A stretch of 45,322 nucleotides of DNA from positions 1 through 45,322 of the forward strand of contig JAEWYW010000005.1 in assembly GCA_023458535.1 (NCBI GenBank), given 5' to 3'. This DNA is from Bacteroidota bacterium. Lineage in GTDB: Bacteria > Bacteroidota > Bacteroidia > Flavobacteriales > Weeksellaceae. Shown piece by piece: positions 8,334 through 16,792 of the stretch; positions within the stretch are counted from its first letter, which is position 1; every line of letters starts with the position of its first letter. Below the pieces are notes generated by a model. The model made no database searches, was not told where the DNA came from, and saw only the letters and a program-made list of their open reading frames with translations. The translations under genes and the position numbers were made by a program.

Positions 8334-10163
8334 ATGAATTACTATAAAAGAGCGATAGACAATATCCTTCCTTATAAAAAATCCTTAGCCGCTGGAATTT
8401 TCTTTAATGTTTTGTATGCGATATTTAATATTGCTGCCATGTGGTTTTTTATCCCTGTTCTCAATATTTTATTTGATAAAGAAGCTGAAAAAGTAGAAAC
8501 AAAACCTATTTATGAAGGGATTTCCTCGGTAGGAAAATTTTTACAAAACAGCTTTAATTATTATGTTCAGCAGATAAAGGCAAACCAAGGACCAGAGCAG
8601 GTTTTATTGATCACTTGTGTTATTTTTATTACCATGTTCTTCCTCAGAAATATTTTCAGTTATTTTTCTGAATATTACCTTACCTATTCGCGAACTGGAG
8701 TATCTAGAGATTACAGAGTTCAGCTTCACGATAAAATTTTAGATCTGCCGGTGTCCTTTTTTTCCAATTCGAGAAAAGGCGATGTTTTTGCCAGAATTAC
8801 CTCCGACGTGGGTGAAGTGGAAGGCAACATTCTCAACAGTTTAATAGATATTATACGTTCCCCTATTGTAATAATTATTACGATGGGTTATCTATTGTAT
8901 TCCAATTTTCAGCTTACTATTTTTACATTAATTGTTTTTCCAATTATGGGAACTTTAATATCCATTATCGGTAAAAGCCTTAAAAAAGATACTGGTGAAG
9001 CACAAAATGAACTGGGAAAAATGTATTCTTTTGTGGATGAAACTTTAGTTGGTTTAAAAATCATTAAAATTTTTGATGCATCTCCACAAATTAAAAAAAG
9101 GTTCGATACGGTACTCGACAATATCAGAAGATTATCTTTAAAACTTTTCAAGAAAAAAGCTTTAGCATCACCAGTAAGTGAGCTTTTAGGGGCAATAACC
9201 ATTGGTTTAATCGTTTATTATGGCGGTCGTTTAGCCATTAAAGGCGAAGGAATGTCTGGAGGTGAATTTATTACTTATATAGCACTATTTTACACCATTT
9301 TGGATCCTCTGAAAAAACTTTCCAATGCCATTTCTAATTTCCAGAAAGGTGAAGTTTCTGCCAAGAGAATTTTCGAAATCCTCGATGCTGATTACCATAT
9401 TAAAGAAGTAAAGAATGCTGCAGAAGTTAAAGGCTTTCATGAAAGCATACAATTTAAAAATATCAGCTTTGCATACGAAGACAGAGATGTTTTAAAAGAT
9501 TTTTCCCTAACCATTCCTAAAGGTAAGGCAGTAGCTTTGGTGGGACAGAGTGGTAGCGGTAAAAGTACCATCGCCAATCTTATTACGCGTTTCTATGACG
9601 TACAGGAAGGAGCGGTTTTGGTAGATGGAACCGATATTAAAGATGTAAAGCTCTCCAGCTACCGAAAACTTTTCGGATTGGTGACACAGGATAATATTTT
9701 GTTCAATGATTCTATACGAAATAATATATCACTAGGGAAACCAGATGCTACCTTAGAAGAAGTGCAAGCTGCCGCAAAAGTTGCCAACGCTCACGATTTT
9801 ATCATGGAGCTTCCCAACCAGTATGACACCAATATTGGTGAAGCTGGTGGTAAACTATCAGGTGGTCAAAAACAGAGAATTTCCATTGCCAGAGCCGTTC
9901 TTAAAAACCCTCCAATCATGATTTTGGATGAGGCTACATCCGCTTTGGATACCGAATCAGAAAGATTTGTGCAAGATGCTCTTGAAAACATGATGGAAAA
10001 CCGAACTTCATTAGTGATTGCGCACCGATTGTCAACCATTCAAAAAGCTGACTGGATTGTGGTAATGGAGAAAGGAAAAATCATGGAACAAGGCACGCAT
10101 CATGAGCTAATGACGCGCAACGGAATTTACAAAAAGTTGGTGGAACTTCAGAATTTTGAATAA
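8334..10163 (+). CDS. ABC exporter, fused permease and ATPase (MsbA-like)
   Basis: This 609-residue half-transporter has an N-terminal six-helix export domain (about 15-330, beginning with a helix at 17-47) and a C-terminal ATPase. The ATPase has Walker A GQSGSGKST (404-412), Q-loop VTQDNILFND, signature LSGGQKQR (508-515), Walker B IMILDEATSALD (D532, E533) and H-loop IAHRLS. It should act as a homodimer in the inner membrane. The arrangement and length match MsbA-type lipid A flippases and related multidrug exporters, and Flavobacteria annotate this gene either way. No separate canonical msbA is visible in the window, so lipid export is plausible but unproven. It is monocistronic between two hairpins. 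Confidence 0.9.
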   Translation: MNYYKRAIDNILPYKKSLAAGIFFNVLYAIFNIAAMWFFIPVLNILFDKEAEKVETKPIYEGISSVGKFLQNSFNYYVQQIKANQGPEQVLLITCVIFITMFFLRNIFSYFSEYYLTYSRTGVSRDYRVQLHDKILDLPVSFFSNSRKGDVFARITSDVGEVEGNILNSLIDIIRSPIVIIITMGYLLYSNFQLTIFTLIVFPIMGTLISIIGKSLKKDTGEAQNELGKMYSFVDETLVGLKIIKIFDASPQIKKRFDTVLDNIRRLSLKLFKKKALASPVSELLGAITIGLIVYYGGRLAIKGEGMSGGEFITYIALFYTILDPLKKLSNAISNFQKGEVSAKRIFEILDADYHIKEVKNAAEVKGFHESIQFKNISFAYEDRDVLKDFSLTIPKGKAVALVGQSGSGKSTIANLITRFYDVQEGAVLVDGTDIKDVKLSSYRKLFGLVTQDNILFNDSIRNNISLGKPDATLEEVQAAAKVANAHDFIMELPNQYDTNIGEAGGKLSGGQKQRISIARAVLKNPPIMILDEATSALDTESERFVQDALENMMENRTSLVIAHRLSTIQKADWIVVMEKGKIMEQGTHHELMTRNGIYKKLVELQNFE

Positions 10164-10183
10164 TTAATATCGAAAATGAGTGC

Positions 10184-10224
10184 AAAACATTGGCGCGAAA
10201 CCTTTGGTTTCGCGCCAATGTTTT
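10184..10224. terminator. bidirectional terminator between ABC exporter and psd
   Basis: A perfect 19-bp stem (10184-10202 with 10206-10224) encloses a TTT loop. It begins AAAA and ends TTTT, so it can serve both converging genes. Confidence 0.88.
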
Positions 10225-10242
10225 ATCTATTGAAATAAGGAG

Positions 10243-10902
10243 TTAGATTCCCTCATTCATTCTCGCAATAACATCGATTCCGCCTTTTGTCTTATCACCA
10301 ATTTTACAAATAATTTCGGTATCCAAAGGCAGAAAAATATCCATTCTGGAACCAAACTTAATAAATCCAAACTCGTGTCCTGCTTTTGCGGTATCACCTT
10401 CGTTACAATAGAATACAATTCTCCTCGCTACATAACCAGCAATTTGTCTGAAAACAACCTTATGGTGCGTTAAACTGTCTACAGCAACAGTTGTTCTCTC
10501 ATTATCGGTTGAAGATTTTTCATGCCATGCCACTAGATATTTTCCTGGGTGGTATTTTTTATAAATCACCTTACCAGAAACAGGAAATCTACAGATGTGA
10601 ACATTTAAAGGAGACATAAAAATGGAAATCTGAATGCATTTTTCTTTTAAAAACTCTGTTTCTTCCACCTCTTTTATCATTACCACCTTTCCGTCTACCG
10701 GAGCAATTACGTTTTCTTTATGATCTAAAATCTCACGGTTCGGAACTCTGAAAAACCAAAATACCAGTCCATAAATCACCAAAAGTGGTAAAATGATCAC
10801 AAGGGACCACATTTCCAGAAAGTATATCGAAATTCCTGCGAGAATAATTATGGCAATAGTCGCCACGGTAATCGTCCCTCTGGACTCTTTATGAAGTTTC
10901 AT
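10243..10902 (-). CDS. psd: phosphatidylserine decarboxylase family protein
   Basis: The enzyme makes phosphatidylethanolamine from phosphatidylserine. This 219-residue form is the short type common in Bacteroidetes. Two hydrophobic helices (about 12-52) anchor it in the membrane, followed by the catalytic fold (VIAPVDGKVV, SIFMSPLNVHICRFPVSG). The self-cleavage site that generates the pyruvoyl cofactor is at Gly184-Ser185 in IKFGSRMDIFLP, where proteobacterial enzymes have an LGST motif. Six bases separate it from cdsA upstream, so the two are cotranscribed and supply successive parts of phospholipid synthesis. The serine-transferring step (PssA) is not in the window. Confidence 0.93.
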   Translation of the reverse strand: MKLHKESRGTITVATIAIIILAGISIYFLEMWSLVIILPLLVIYGLVFWFFRVPNREILDHKENVIAPVDGKVVMIKEVEETEFLKEKCIQISIFMSPLNVHICRFPVSGKVIYKKYHPGKYLVAWHEKSSTDNERTTVAVDSLTHHKVVFRQIAGYVARRIVFYCNEGDTAKAGHEFGFIKFGSRMDIFLPLDTEIICKIGDKTKGGIDVIARMNEGI

Positions 10903-10908
10903 AATAAG

Positions 10909-11781
10909 TTAAATAAATTTATCTAAAAGAAAATACAAATATACAACTGGTGCGCAGATAATAAAACTATCCAAACGATCCAAAACGCCACCATGACCAG
11001 GGATAATATTTCCGCTGTCTTTCACTGCAAAATTTCTTTTCAACTGACTCTCCACCAAGTCTCCCAGTGGGGCAAAAACCGCTACCAAAAAGCCAACTAC
11101 CATCCAATTTCCCCTCAATTCTGGGAAGTTGGATTCGATGAAATAAGAAAAGATTAAAGTGAGGACTACGCCACCAGCATAGCCTTCCCAAGTTTTCTTA
11201 GGCGAAATTTTAGGAGCCATCTTATGTTTTCCGAAGAATTTACCCACCAGATAAGCGAATGTATCACTACTCCAAATCAAAATGAAGAGAAAGGCGGCTT
11301 CCAGGGTAAAAGTATCATTAAATGAACTGTACTTTGGTAATCCTAATGCAAAACCAAAAGGCAGAACTGCATAGATAACTGTAAAAATAAGCTTCCCATT
11401 GTCGTAGTAAAGTTCATTCTTAAATTTGAACAATGTAAAACATGCGATGGCAATAAGTGCTAATGCGAGATATTCGGCCAGTCGGAAATCATAGTAAAAC
11501 CCAAACTGGAAATATCTTTTGCTGAAGATGTAATAAATAATGCCTGCAAGAGGATAAACGAGCCATTTTTCGTATCCACTCCCAAACTTCATAATTCTGA
11601 TGCATTCCCAGACTCCCACAATCATCAAGAATGTAATTAAACCATAATACAGATAGTGTTGCTTAACAAATTCTGGTGAAATTATATTGATGAGCTGAGC
11701 TCCGTAAGGCGTTGTGCATAGAAGAATAACTGCAACATAAACCAGTCCTGATAAAGTCCTCTGTATAAGATTTTTGTCCAA
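10909..11781 (-). CDS. cdsA: phosphatidate cytidylyltransferase
   Basis: CdsA makes CDP-diacylglycerol from phosphatidic acid and CTP, the branch point of phospholipid synthesis. The 290-residue protein is made almost entirely of membrane helices. It ends with the family signature PLGDLVESQLKRNFAVKDSG, then IPGHGGVLDRLDS, which holds the conserved acidic and basic residues for Mg and CTP. SPKKTWEGYAGG, the second conserved block, lies near residue 190. It sits between the LUD gene (17-base gap) and psd (6-base gap) in one minus-strand operon. Confidence 0.95.
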   Translation of the reverse strand: MDKNLIQRTLSGLVYVAVILLCTTPYGAQLINIISPEFVKQHYLYYGLITFLMIVGVWECIRIMKFGSGYEKWLVYPLAGIIYYIFSKRYFQFGFYYDFRLAEYLALALIAIACFTLFKFKNELYYDNGKLIFTVIYAVLPFGFALGLPKYSSFNDTFTLEAAFLFILIWSSDTFAYLVGKFFGKHKMAPKISPKKTWEGYAGGVVLTLIFSYFIESNFPELRGNWMVVGFLVAVFAPLGDLVESQLKRNFAVKDSGNIIPGHGGVLDRLDSFIICAPVVYLYFLLDKFI

Positions 11782-11798
11782 AATGATTGTTTTTAAGA

Positions 11799-12380
11799 TT
11801 AATCTTCTAGCAGAAGTAGGAATAATTTGGTATTATTATTATTGGAAGGATCTAATTTAGACTGACTTCCACTGATGGAAGTAAGATTCTTAATATTTCC
11901 GTTTCTTTTTATTTTGCTCATCGCATCGTTAAGATTAGAAACAATCTGCGATACATTGGCAATGATAATAATTTTATCAGGAAGTCTTGAAGAATGATAA
12001 TGTAAAATATTGTTGTGAGAAAGCATGATGCGACCATCATACGCAATAAGGTATTCGCAACTGATGAAAGCAGCGTCGTTAAAAAGCTCAAGATTGGGCG
12101 TGTAAGATGTTTTGGTAACGTCCAAAAAATTCTGAAGTTCTTTATCCCAACAGAAAACAGATTGTATATTTTCTATTTTCAGTATTTGATTTAAAGTTTG
12201 TAAAGCCTCAGATTCATCAGCGCAATAATTAAAAAAGCCACCAGAATGGGTGAAAAGTTGGGCAAATTTATAATCTAGATCGGCATTTTTTAGCGAATCT
12301 CCCAATTTCTCCAAACTCTGGTTTTCCTCCTCTTCAGGCTGGTTTATTAACTTATTGACTATTTTCTTAAATAAACTCAA
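11799..12380 (-). CDS. LUD-domain (LutC-like) protein
   Basis: This 193-residue protein resembles the LUD/LutC fold: an SVFCWDKEL block, a strand-rich middle (AAFISCEYLIAYDGRIML) and the RLPDKIIIIANVSQIVSNL segment typical of LutC-like proteins. The family is named for lactate-utilisation proteins, but the partner genes lutA and lutB are absent. The gene lies between ftsH and cdsA, an order I recall as conserved in Flavobacteria. A role in lactate oxidation is therefore unlikely, and its function is unknown. It has an own -7 box (TATTTTTG, 12405-12412) and follows the ftsH terminator. No signal peptide or membrane segment is seen. Confidence 0.78.
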   Translation of the reverse strand: MSLFKKIVNKLINQPEEEENQSLEKLGDSLKNADLDYKFAQLFTHSGGFFNYCADESEALQTLNQILKIENIQSVFCWDKELQNFLDVTKTSYTPNLELFNDAAFISCEYLIAYDGRIMLSHNNILHYHSSRLPDKIIIIANVSQIVSNLNDAMSKIKRNGNIKNLTSISGSQSKLDPSNNNNTKLFLLLLED

Positions 12381-12404
12381 ATCAGTTCCTTTTCTCTGTA
12401 ACTA

Positions 12405-12412
12405 CAAAAATA
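12405..12412 (-). promoter_or_regulatory. putative -7 box (TATTTTTG) of the LUD-cdsA-psd operon
   Basis: An exact TAnnTTTG match on the minus strand lies 24 bases before the LUD start codon. No clear -33 TTG is seen at the normal distance. Confidence 0.4.
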
Positions 12413-12461
12413 TAAAATTATTGTAACATTTAACTTCATTCCTTCAAAATTGTAGCATAAA

Positions 12462-12494
12462 AAAAACCTGATTAAGCACGTTAATCAGGTTTTT
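12462..12494 (-). terminator. terminator after ftsH
   Basis: A 14-bp stem (12462-12475 with 12481-12494; AAACCTGATTAA arm) has a five-base loop and a T run on the minus strand, directly after the ftsH stop. Confidence 0.87.
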
Positions 12495-12503
12495 AAGAAA
12501 ATT

Positions 12504-14483
12504 TTATAATTGTGAAGAACTTTCAGGAGCTTGCGTTTCTTCTGGCGAAGCTTCTTTTTCTTTTACCACTATCGAAACCGGACTTTCAGTTAATTCTGGA
12601 TCCCACGCTCTCTTTCCGAAAATCTCTTCTAAATCTTCACGGAAGATCACTTCTTTCTCCAATAGCTTACTTGCCAAAGCATCCAGCTTATCTCTGTTTT
12701 CTGAAAGAATGGTTACAGCTCTTTGATACTGATTTTCAATGATTTTAGAAATCTCACTATCAATCATTTTTGCTGTTTCTTCAGAATAAGGTTTTCCAAA
12801 ACTGTATTCGGACTGGCCCGAACTGTCATAATAAGAAATGTTGCCCACTTTATCATTCAAACCGTAGATTGTTACCATTGCCTGAGCCTGCTTTGTAACT
12901 CTTTCTAAGTCTGACAACGCTCCAGTTGAGATATTATTGAATATCACCTGCTCTGCTGCTCTACCTCCCAAAGTAGCACAAATTTCATCATGCATTTGCT
13001 CGGTTGTGGTGAGTTGTCTTTCTTCTGGAAGATACCAAGCTGCACCTAAAGAACGTCCTCTTGGAACAATAGTTACTTTCAACAACGGTGCTGCGTGTTC
13101 CACCAACCAAGAGATTGTCGCGTGCCCAGCTTCGTGATAAGCAACTCTTCTTTTTTCTGAAGGCTTAATGGCTTTATTTTTCTTCTCAAGACCTCCGATA
13201 ATTCTGTCAACAGCATCTAAGAAATCTTGTTTTGTTACACTCTCGTGGCTGTTTCTTGCAGCAATTAGTGCTGCTTCGTTACAAACGTTCGCTATATCTG
13301 CACCACTGAAACCTGGTGTTTGTTTTGCCAAGAACTCTCTATCGATATCGCCTGCTAACTTAATCTTAGCCAAATGCACATCAAAAATTTGCTGTCTCTC
13401 ATGCAATTCTGGGAGATCTACATAAATTGATCTATCGAATCGTCCTGCTCTCATCAAGGCTTTATCCAAAATATCTGCACGGTTGGTTGCTGCCATTACG
13501 ATAACGTTGGTATCTGTACCAAAACCATCCATTTCTGTAAGAAGTTGGTTCAGCGTATTTTCTCTTTCATCGTTACCGCCCGAGAAATTATTTTTACCTC
13601 TTGCTCTACCAATAGCATCAATCTCATCAATAAAAATAATGGCTGGTGATTTTGCTTTAGCCTGAGCAAATAAATCTCTTACTCTGGAAGCACCCACACC
13701 TACGAACATCTCAACGAAATCTGATCCAGATAATGAGAAGAAAGGTACTTTAGCTTCACCTGCAACTGCTTTTGCCAATAAAGTTTTACCTGTTCCCGGA
13801 GGACCTACCAACAGAACTCCTTTTGGAATTTTACCACCTAATTTGGTATATTTTTCTGAATTCTTCAAGAAATCCACCACCTCTTGTACTTCTTCTTTCG
13901 CTCCTTCTAAACCTGCAACATCTTTAAATGTTACCTGAATCTTATCTTTCTCATCAAAAAGCTTGGCTTTGGATTTTCCAATAGAGAAAATTTGGCCACC
14001 AGGACCTCCACCGCCGCCCATTCTTCTGAACAACAGGAAGTAGAATAATCCCAAAATAACTACCCAAATAAGGATTGGCATCACCATTTCTAAGAATGGA
14101 TTTTTACCCTGCCCATAATCTTTTGTAGTTTTGATATTGGTATTGTCTTTTTTAATGGTATCAAACTTTTCCAAAAACAGTTGCAAATCTCCATACTTTA
14201 CGGAGTAATCTGCCTTCGGAGCCAATTCTAATGCTGAAAACGGACTGTTGGTGTTGTTTTTCTTCACCAGTTCGGAACGTGCTGCCTGTGTAAGGAAAAC
14301 ATCTGCTCTTTCGGTGTCTTTATAAATCAAAATATTCTGAACTTTTCCCTGCTGCATTGCACTGAAAAACTCATCTTCGTCCATACTCTTAGCGGTGTTA
14401 TCGCCGAGCATATTCGGAACAAAGAAAAGAATAAGCGCAATAATTGCTATTGGGAAAAACCAGTTAAATCCTTTATTGTTCAT
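12504..14483 (-). CDS. ftsH: ATP-dependent zinc metalloprotease FtsH
   Basis: FtsH degrades misfolded membrane proteins and regulatory proteins. The 659-residue protein has two membrane helices (about 8-25 and 134-152) around an extracytoplasmic domain, then a Gly-rich hinge. The AAA module has Walker A GPPGTGKT (227-234), Walker B FIDEID (284-289) and the second region of homology with arginine fingers RAGRFDR (345-351). The zinc site is HEAGH (450-454). The tail is acidic and low in complexity. It follows rsfS by 15 bases and ends at a strong terminator. In many bacteria FtsH controls lipid A synthesis, and here lipid genes lie just beyond the terminator. That link is contextual only. Confidence 0.97.
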   Translation of the reverse strand: MNNKGFNWFFPIAIIALILFFVPNMLGDNTAKSMDEDEFFSAMQQGKVQNILIYKDTERADVFLTQAARSELVKKNNTNSPFSALELAPKADYSVKYGDLQLFLEKFDTIKKDNTNIKTTKDYGQGKNPFLEMVMPILIWVVILGLFYFLLFRRMGGGGGPGGQIFSIGKSKAKLFDEKDKIQVTFKDVAGLEGAKEEVQEVVDFLKNSEKYTKLGGKIPKGVLLVGPPGTGKTLLAKAVAGEAKVPFFSLSGSDFVEMFVGVGASRVRDLFAQAKAKSPAIIFIDEIDAIGRARGKNNFSGGNDERENTLNQLLTEMDGFGTDTNVIVMAATNRADILDKALMRAGRFDRSIYVDLPELHERQQIFDVHLAKIKLAGDIDREFLAKQTPGFSGADIANVCNEAALIAARNSHESVTKQDFLDAVDRIIGGLEKKNKAIKPSEKRRVAYHEAGHATISWLVEHAAPLLKVTIVPRGRSLGAAWYLPEERQLTTTEQMHDEICATLGGRAAEQVIFNNISTGALSDLERVTKQAQAMVTIYGLNDKVGNISYYDSSGQSEYSFGKPYSEETAKMIDSEISKIIENQYQRAVTILSENRDKLDALASKLLEKEVIFREDLEEIFGKRAWDPELTESPVSIVVKEKEASPEETQAPESSSQL

Positions 14484-14498
14484 TAATCTTTCTTAAAA

Positions 14499-14867
14499 TT
14501 ATACTGCATTTTCTATTTTGGTGATTTTTGCATCACCCCAAAGTTCTTCTATGTCGTAATATTCTCGCACTTGTTTTTGGAAAATATGTACAACCACAGA
14601 AACATAATCTAATAAAATCCACATTGAATTTTCTGTACCTTCTACATGCCACGGTCTCTCGTGAAGGTCGTTTCTAACTTTTTTTTCTAAAGCACCTGCA
14701 ATTGAAGATACGTGTGTATTAGAATTTCCGCTGCATATTACAAAAGTTTCGGCTACGGAGTTTTCAATCCCTGAAAGATCAAAAATCATGATGTCTTCAC
14801 CTTTAATATCTTGTATCGCTTCAACTATTTTATCTAGTAATTTTTCTTTTTCTACTGTTTTATTCAT
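14499..14867 (-). CDS. rsfS: ribosome silencing factor RsfS
   Basis: RsfS binds ribosomal protein L14 (uL14) and blocks subunit joining when nutrients are scarce. The 122-residue protein shows the whole family pattern: DIMIFDLSGIENSVAETFVIC, HVSSIAGALEKKV, HERPWHVEG, WILLDYVSVVVHIF and REYYDIEELWGDA. It is the first gene of an rsfS-ftsH unit. A minus-strand TAAATTTG box at 14887-14894 lies 19 bases before the ATG. Confidence 0.96.
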   Translation of the reverse strand: MNKTVEKEKLLDKIVEAIQDIKGEDIMIFDLSGIENSVAETFVICSGNSNTHVSSIAGALEKKVRNDLHERPWHVEGTENSMWILLDYVSVVVHIFQKQVREYYDIEELWGDAKITKIENAV

Positions 14868-14886
14868 TCAAAAATATATAATTCTG

Positions 14887-14894
14887 CAAATTTA
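14887..14894 (-). promoter_or_regulatory. putative -7 box (TAAATTTG) of rsfS-ftsH
   Basis: A consensus -7 match on the minus strand lies 19 bases upstream of the rsfS ATG. The -33 element is not obvious. Confidence 0.45.
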
Positions 14895-14953
14895 TTGTTT
14901 TTTCTTCATTTTAGCCTTATTTTTAGGCTTTTAAAGTCTTAAAGTTTTCTTAA

Positions 14954-15670
14954 ATGGACGCACTTCACTACCTAAAAGAATGCCTTTCTACTAATGACGA
15001 AATAGAATCGTTTTTACTTCATCCTTCCGAAAACATTACAGGAGTTTACACTTTTAATCAAACCCAAGGTCGTGGACAATATGGCAATCAATGGACAATT
15101 GCACCCAATCTCAACATTGCTTTTTCTGTAGCGATCAACAGCGCTCAAATTCATTTACGAGATAGCTTCTTCAATTATTATACCGCGAACAGTATTAGAG
15201 ATTTTCTAGCCAATTTGACCGATAATGAGGTGAAAACCAAATGGCCGAATGACTTAATACTCGGGAATAAAAAAATTGGTGGCATACTAATCGAGAAGAG
15301 AAAGGTGCATGGAGAATGGTATTACATTATCGGACTGGGGTTGAATGTTTTACAGGAAAGCTTTCCTGAGGTTACTAACGCAGGATCGCTTTTGACGCAA
15401 ACCGGGCAGGAATTTGATTTGCATACCATTACAGAACAACTTTTTAATTTCCTTCAGCAACGCTATAAAACGACACCTTCAGAAACAGAAATTATTGAGC
15501 AGTACAATAGGCATCTCTATAGGAAAAATGTGATCTCTGTTTTCGAAAAAGAGGGTAAAAAACAAAATGGAATCATCCAAAAAGCAGATGAAAACGGAGA
15601 TTTATGGATAGATCTGGAAGACGATGGTTTGCAAAAATTTTATCACAAAGAAATAAAACTCCTTTACTGA
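14954..15670 (+). CDS. birA: biotin--[acetyl-CoA-carboxylase] ligase, monofunctional
   Basis: This enzyme activates biotin to biotinyl-AMP and attaches it to the carboxyl carrier protein. The 238-residue protein has the biotin-binding TQGRGQYGNQW motif (38-47), KWPNDLI (96-102) and the conserved lysine in NKKIGGIL (K106 or K107). There is no N-terminal winged helix, so unlike E. coli BirA it cannot act as a repressor. It diverges from rsfS with an 86-base gap. Its stop codon overlaps the converging lptF/G-like gene by seven bases, with no terminator between them. Confidence 0.93.
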   Translation: MDALHYLKECLSTNDEIESFLLHPSENITGVYTFNQTQGRGQYGNQWTIAPNLNIAFSVAINSAQIHLRDSFFNYYTANSIRDFLANLTDNEVKTKWPNDLILGNKKIGGILIEKRKVHGEWYYIIGLGLNVLQESFPEVTNAGSLLTQTGQEFDLHTITEQLFNFLQQRYKTTPSETEIIEQYNRHLYRKNVISVFEKEGKKQNGIIQKADENGDLWIDLEDDGLQKFYHKEIKLLY

Positions 15671-16782
15671 TTGGCTCTTTTCAGATACAAATAAGCAGTT
15701 AACGGAAGAAAAACAATGTTGGGAAGCCACATCGCCAATGCTGGAGCCAAAACCTTGTTCTCTGAAACCACCTTCAGCGCTTCAAAAGAGAACACAAACA
15801 CGAAGGCTAACGCGATACCAATAGCCAAGTTGACACCTAAACCACCTCTTTTTTTCTCAGACGAAAGGGACAATGCCAAGAACGTCAGCAGCAGAATCGC
15901 AAAAGGCATAGCGGTTCTTTGATGGAGTTCATTAAGATAAGAATTAAGGTTCCCGTTTCCTTTTGCTTTTTCTCTATCAATAAATTTTATAAGCTCAGGG
16001 GTAGTTTTATTTTGTCCTAACATTTCATTAGGGAAAAGCTCTTCTGGCGAATGACCATAGGTTTTAATGAGTTCCATTCCGTTTTTCAAAACTTCGGTAT
16101 CATTTTTATTGATGGTTTTCTCTAAATAATTGGAAATATTGAAGGCTTTTTTGTCTTTATCCCAGTAAATATCCGAAGATTTTAGTTCGTATTGAAGTTT
16201 TTTGTCTTTATCAAATTTTTGATATATAAAACCGGAGCCACGCTGTTCTCTTTTATTCCAGGAATTAATGAAAATATACTCCTCCTTGCTCAGCTGTGCA
16301 GCTGCAGGACCTGTACCCAAGATTTTTTCTTTATTGGTTTCGTTCATGGTATAAACCTCCAATTTATTTTTTTGGATGTTGGCCCAGGGAAGAATAAAAT
16401 GATTGACTCCCAATGAGAGAATTCCAATAAATAAGGACGTTAACAAATATGGTCTTGCAAACCTATGAAAACTAGCACCACTACTGATAATAGCAACAAT
16501 TTCCGTATTGTTAGCCATTCGAGAGGTAAAATAAATAACCGTGATGAACACCAAAATTGCCAGGAAGGTCACTACCAAATAAATGATCCAGAAAGGATAA
16601 TAATGTATAAGAAAGTAACCTACTGTAAACTTTTCGTCGAAGGCTTTTGCACGTTCAATTCTTGGTACTTTCGCCTGAACATCTATTACCAATACCACTA
16701 TAGACAACAAAATTAGCATGAAACTGAGCGTTCCAAGGTATTTTTTGATGATATATTTATCTACAATGGTGAAAAGTCTCAT
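15664..16782 (-). CDS. LptF/LptG family permease
   Basis: The 372-residue protein belongs to the YjgP/YjgQ family. It has three N-terminal membrane helices (about 14-35, 56-87, 105-130), a periplasmic jellyroll-type domain (about 135-275) and three C-terminal helices (about 290-368). These permeases form the inner-membrane part of the LPS transport machine with LptB. The pattern NNTEIVAIISSGASFHRFARPY is the coupling-helix region expected to contact the ATPase. I cannot tell whether it is LptF or LptG. It follows tgt by 10 bases, at the end of a four-gene minus-strand operon. Confidence 0.88.
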   Translation of the reverse strand: MRLFTIVDKYIIKKYLGTLSFMLILLSIVVLVIDVQAKVPRIERAKAFDEKFTVGYFLIHYYPFWIIYLVVTFLAILVFITVIYFTSRMANNTEIVAIISSGASFHRFARPYLLTSLFIGILSLGVNHFILPWANIQKNKLEVYTMNETNKEKILGTGPAAAQLSKEEYIFINSWNKREQRGSGFIYQKFDKDKKLQYELKSSDIYWDKDKKAFNISNYLEKTINKNDTEVLKNGMELIKTYGHSPEELFPNEMLGQNKTTPELIKFIDREKAKGNGNLNSYLNELHQRTAMPFAILLLTFLALSLSSEKKRGGLGVNLAIGIALAFVFVFSFEALKVVSENKVLAPALAMWLPNIVFLPLTAYLYLKRANQ

Positions 16783-16792
16783 TTCTGTTCGC

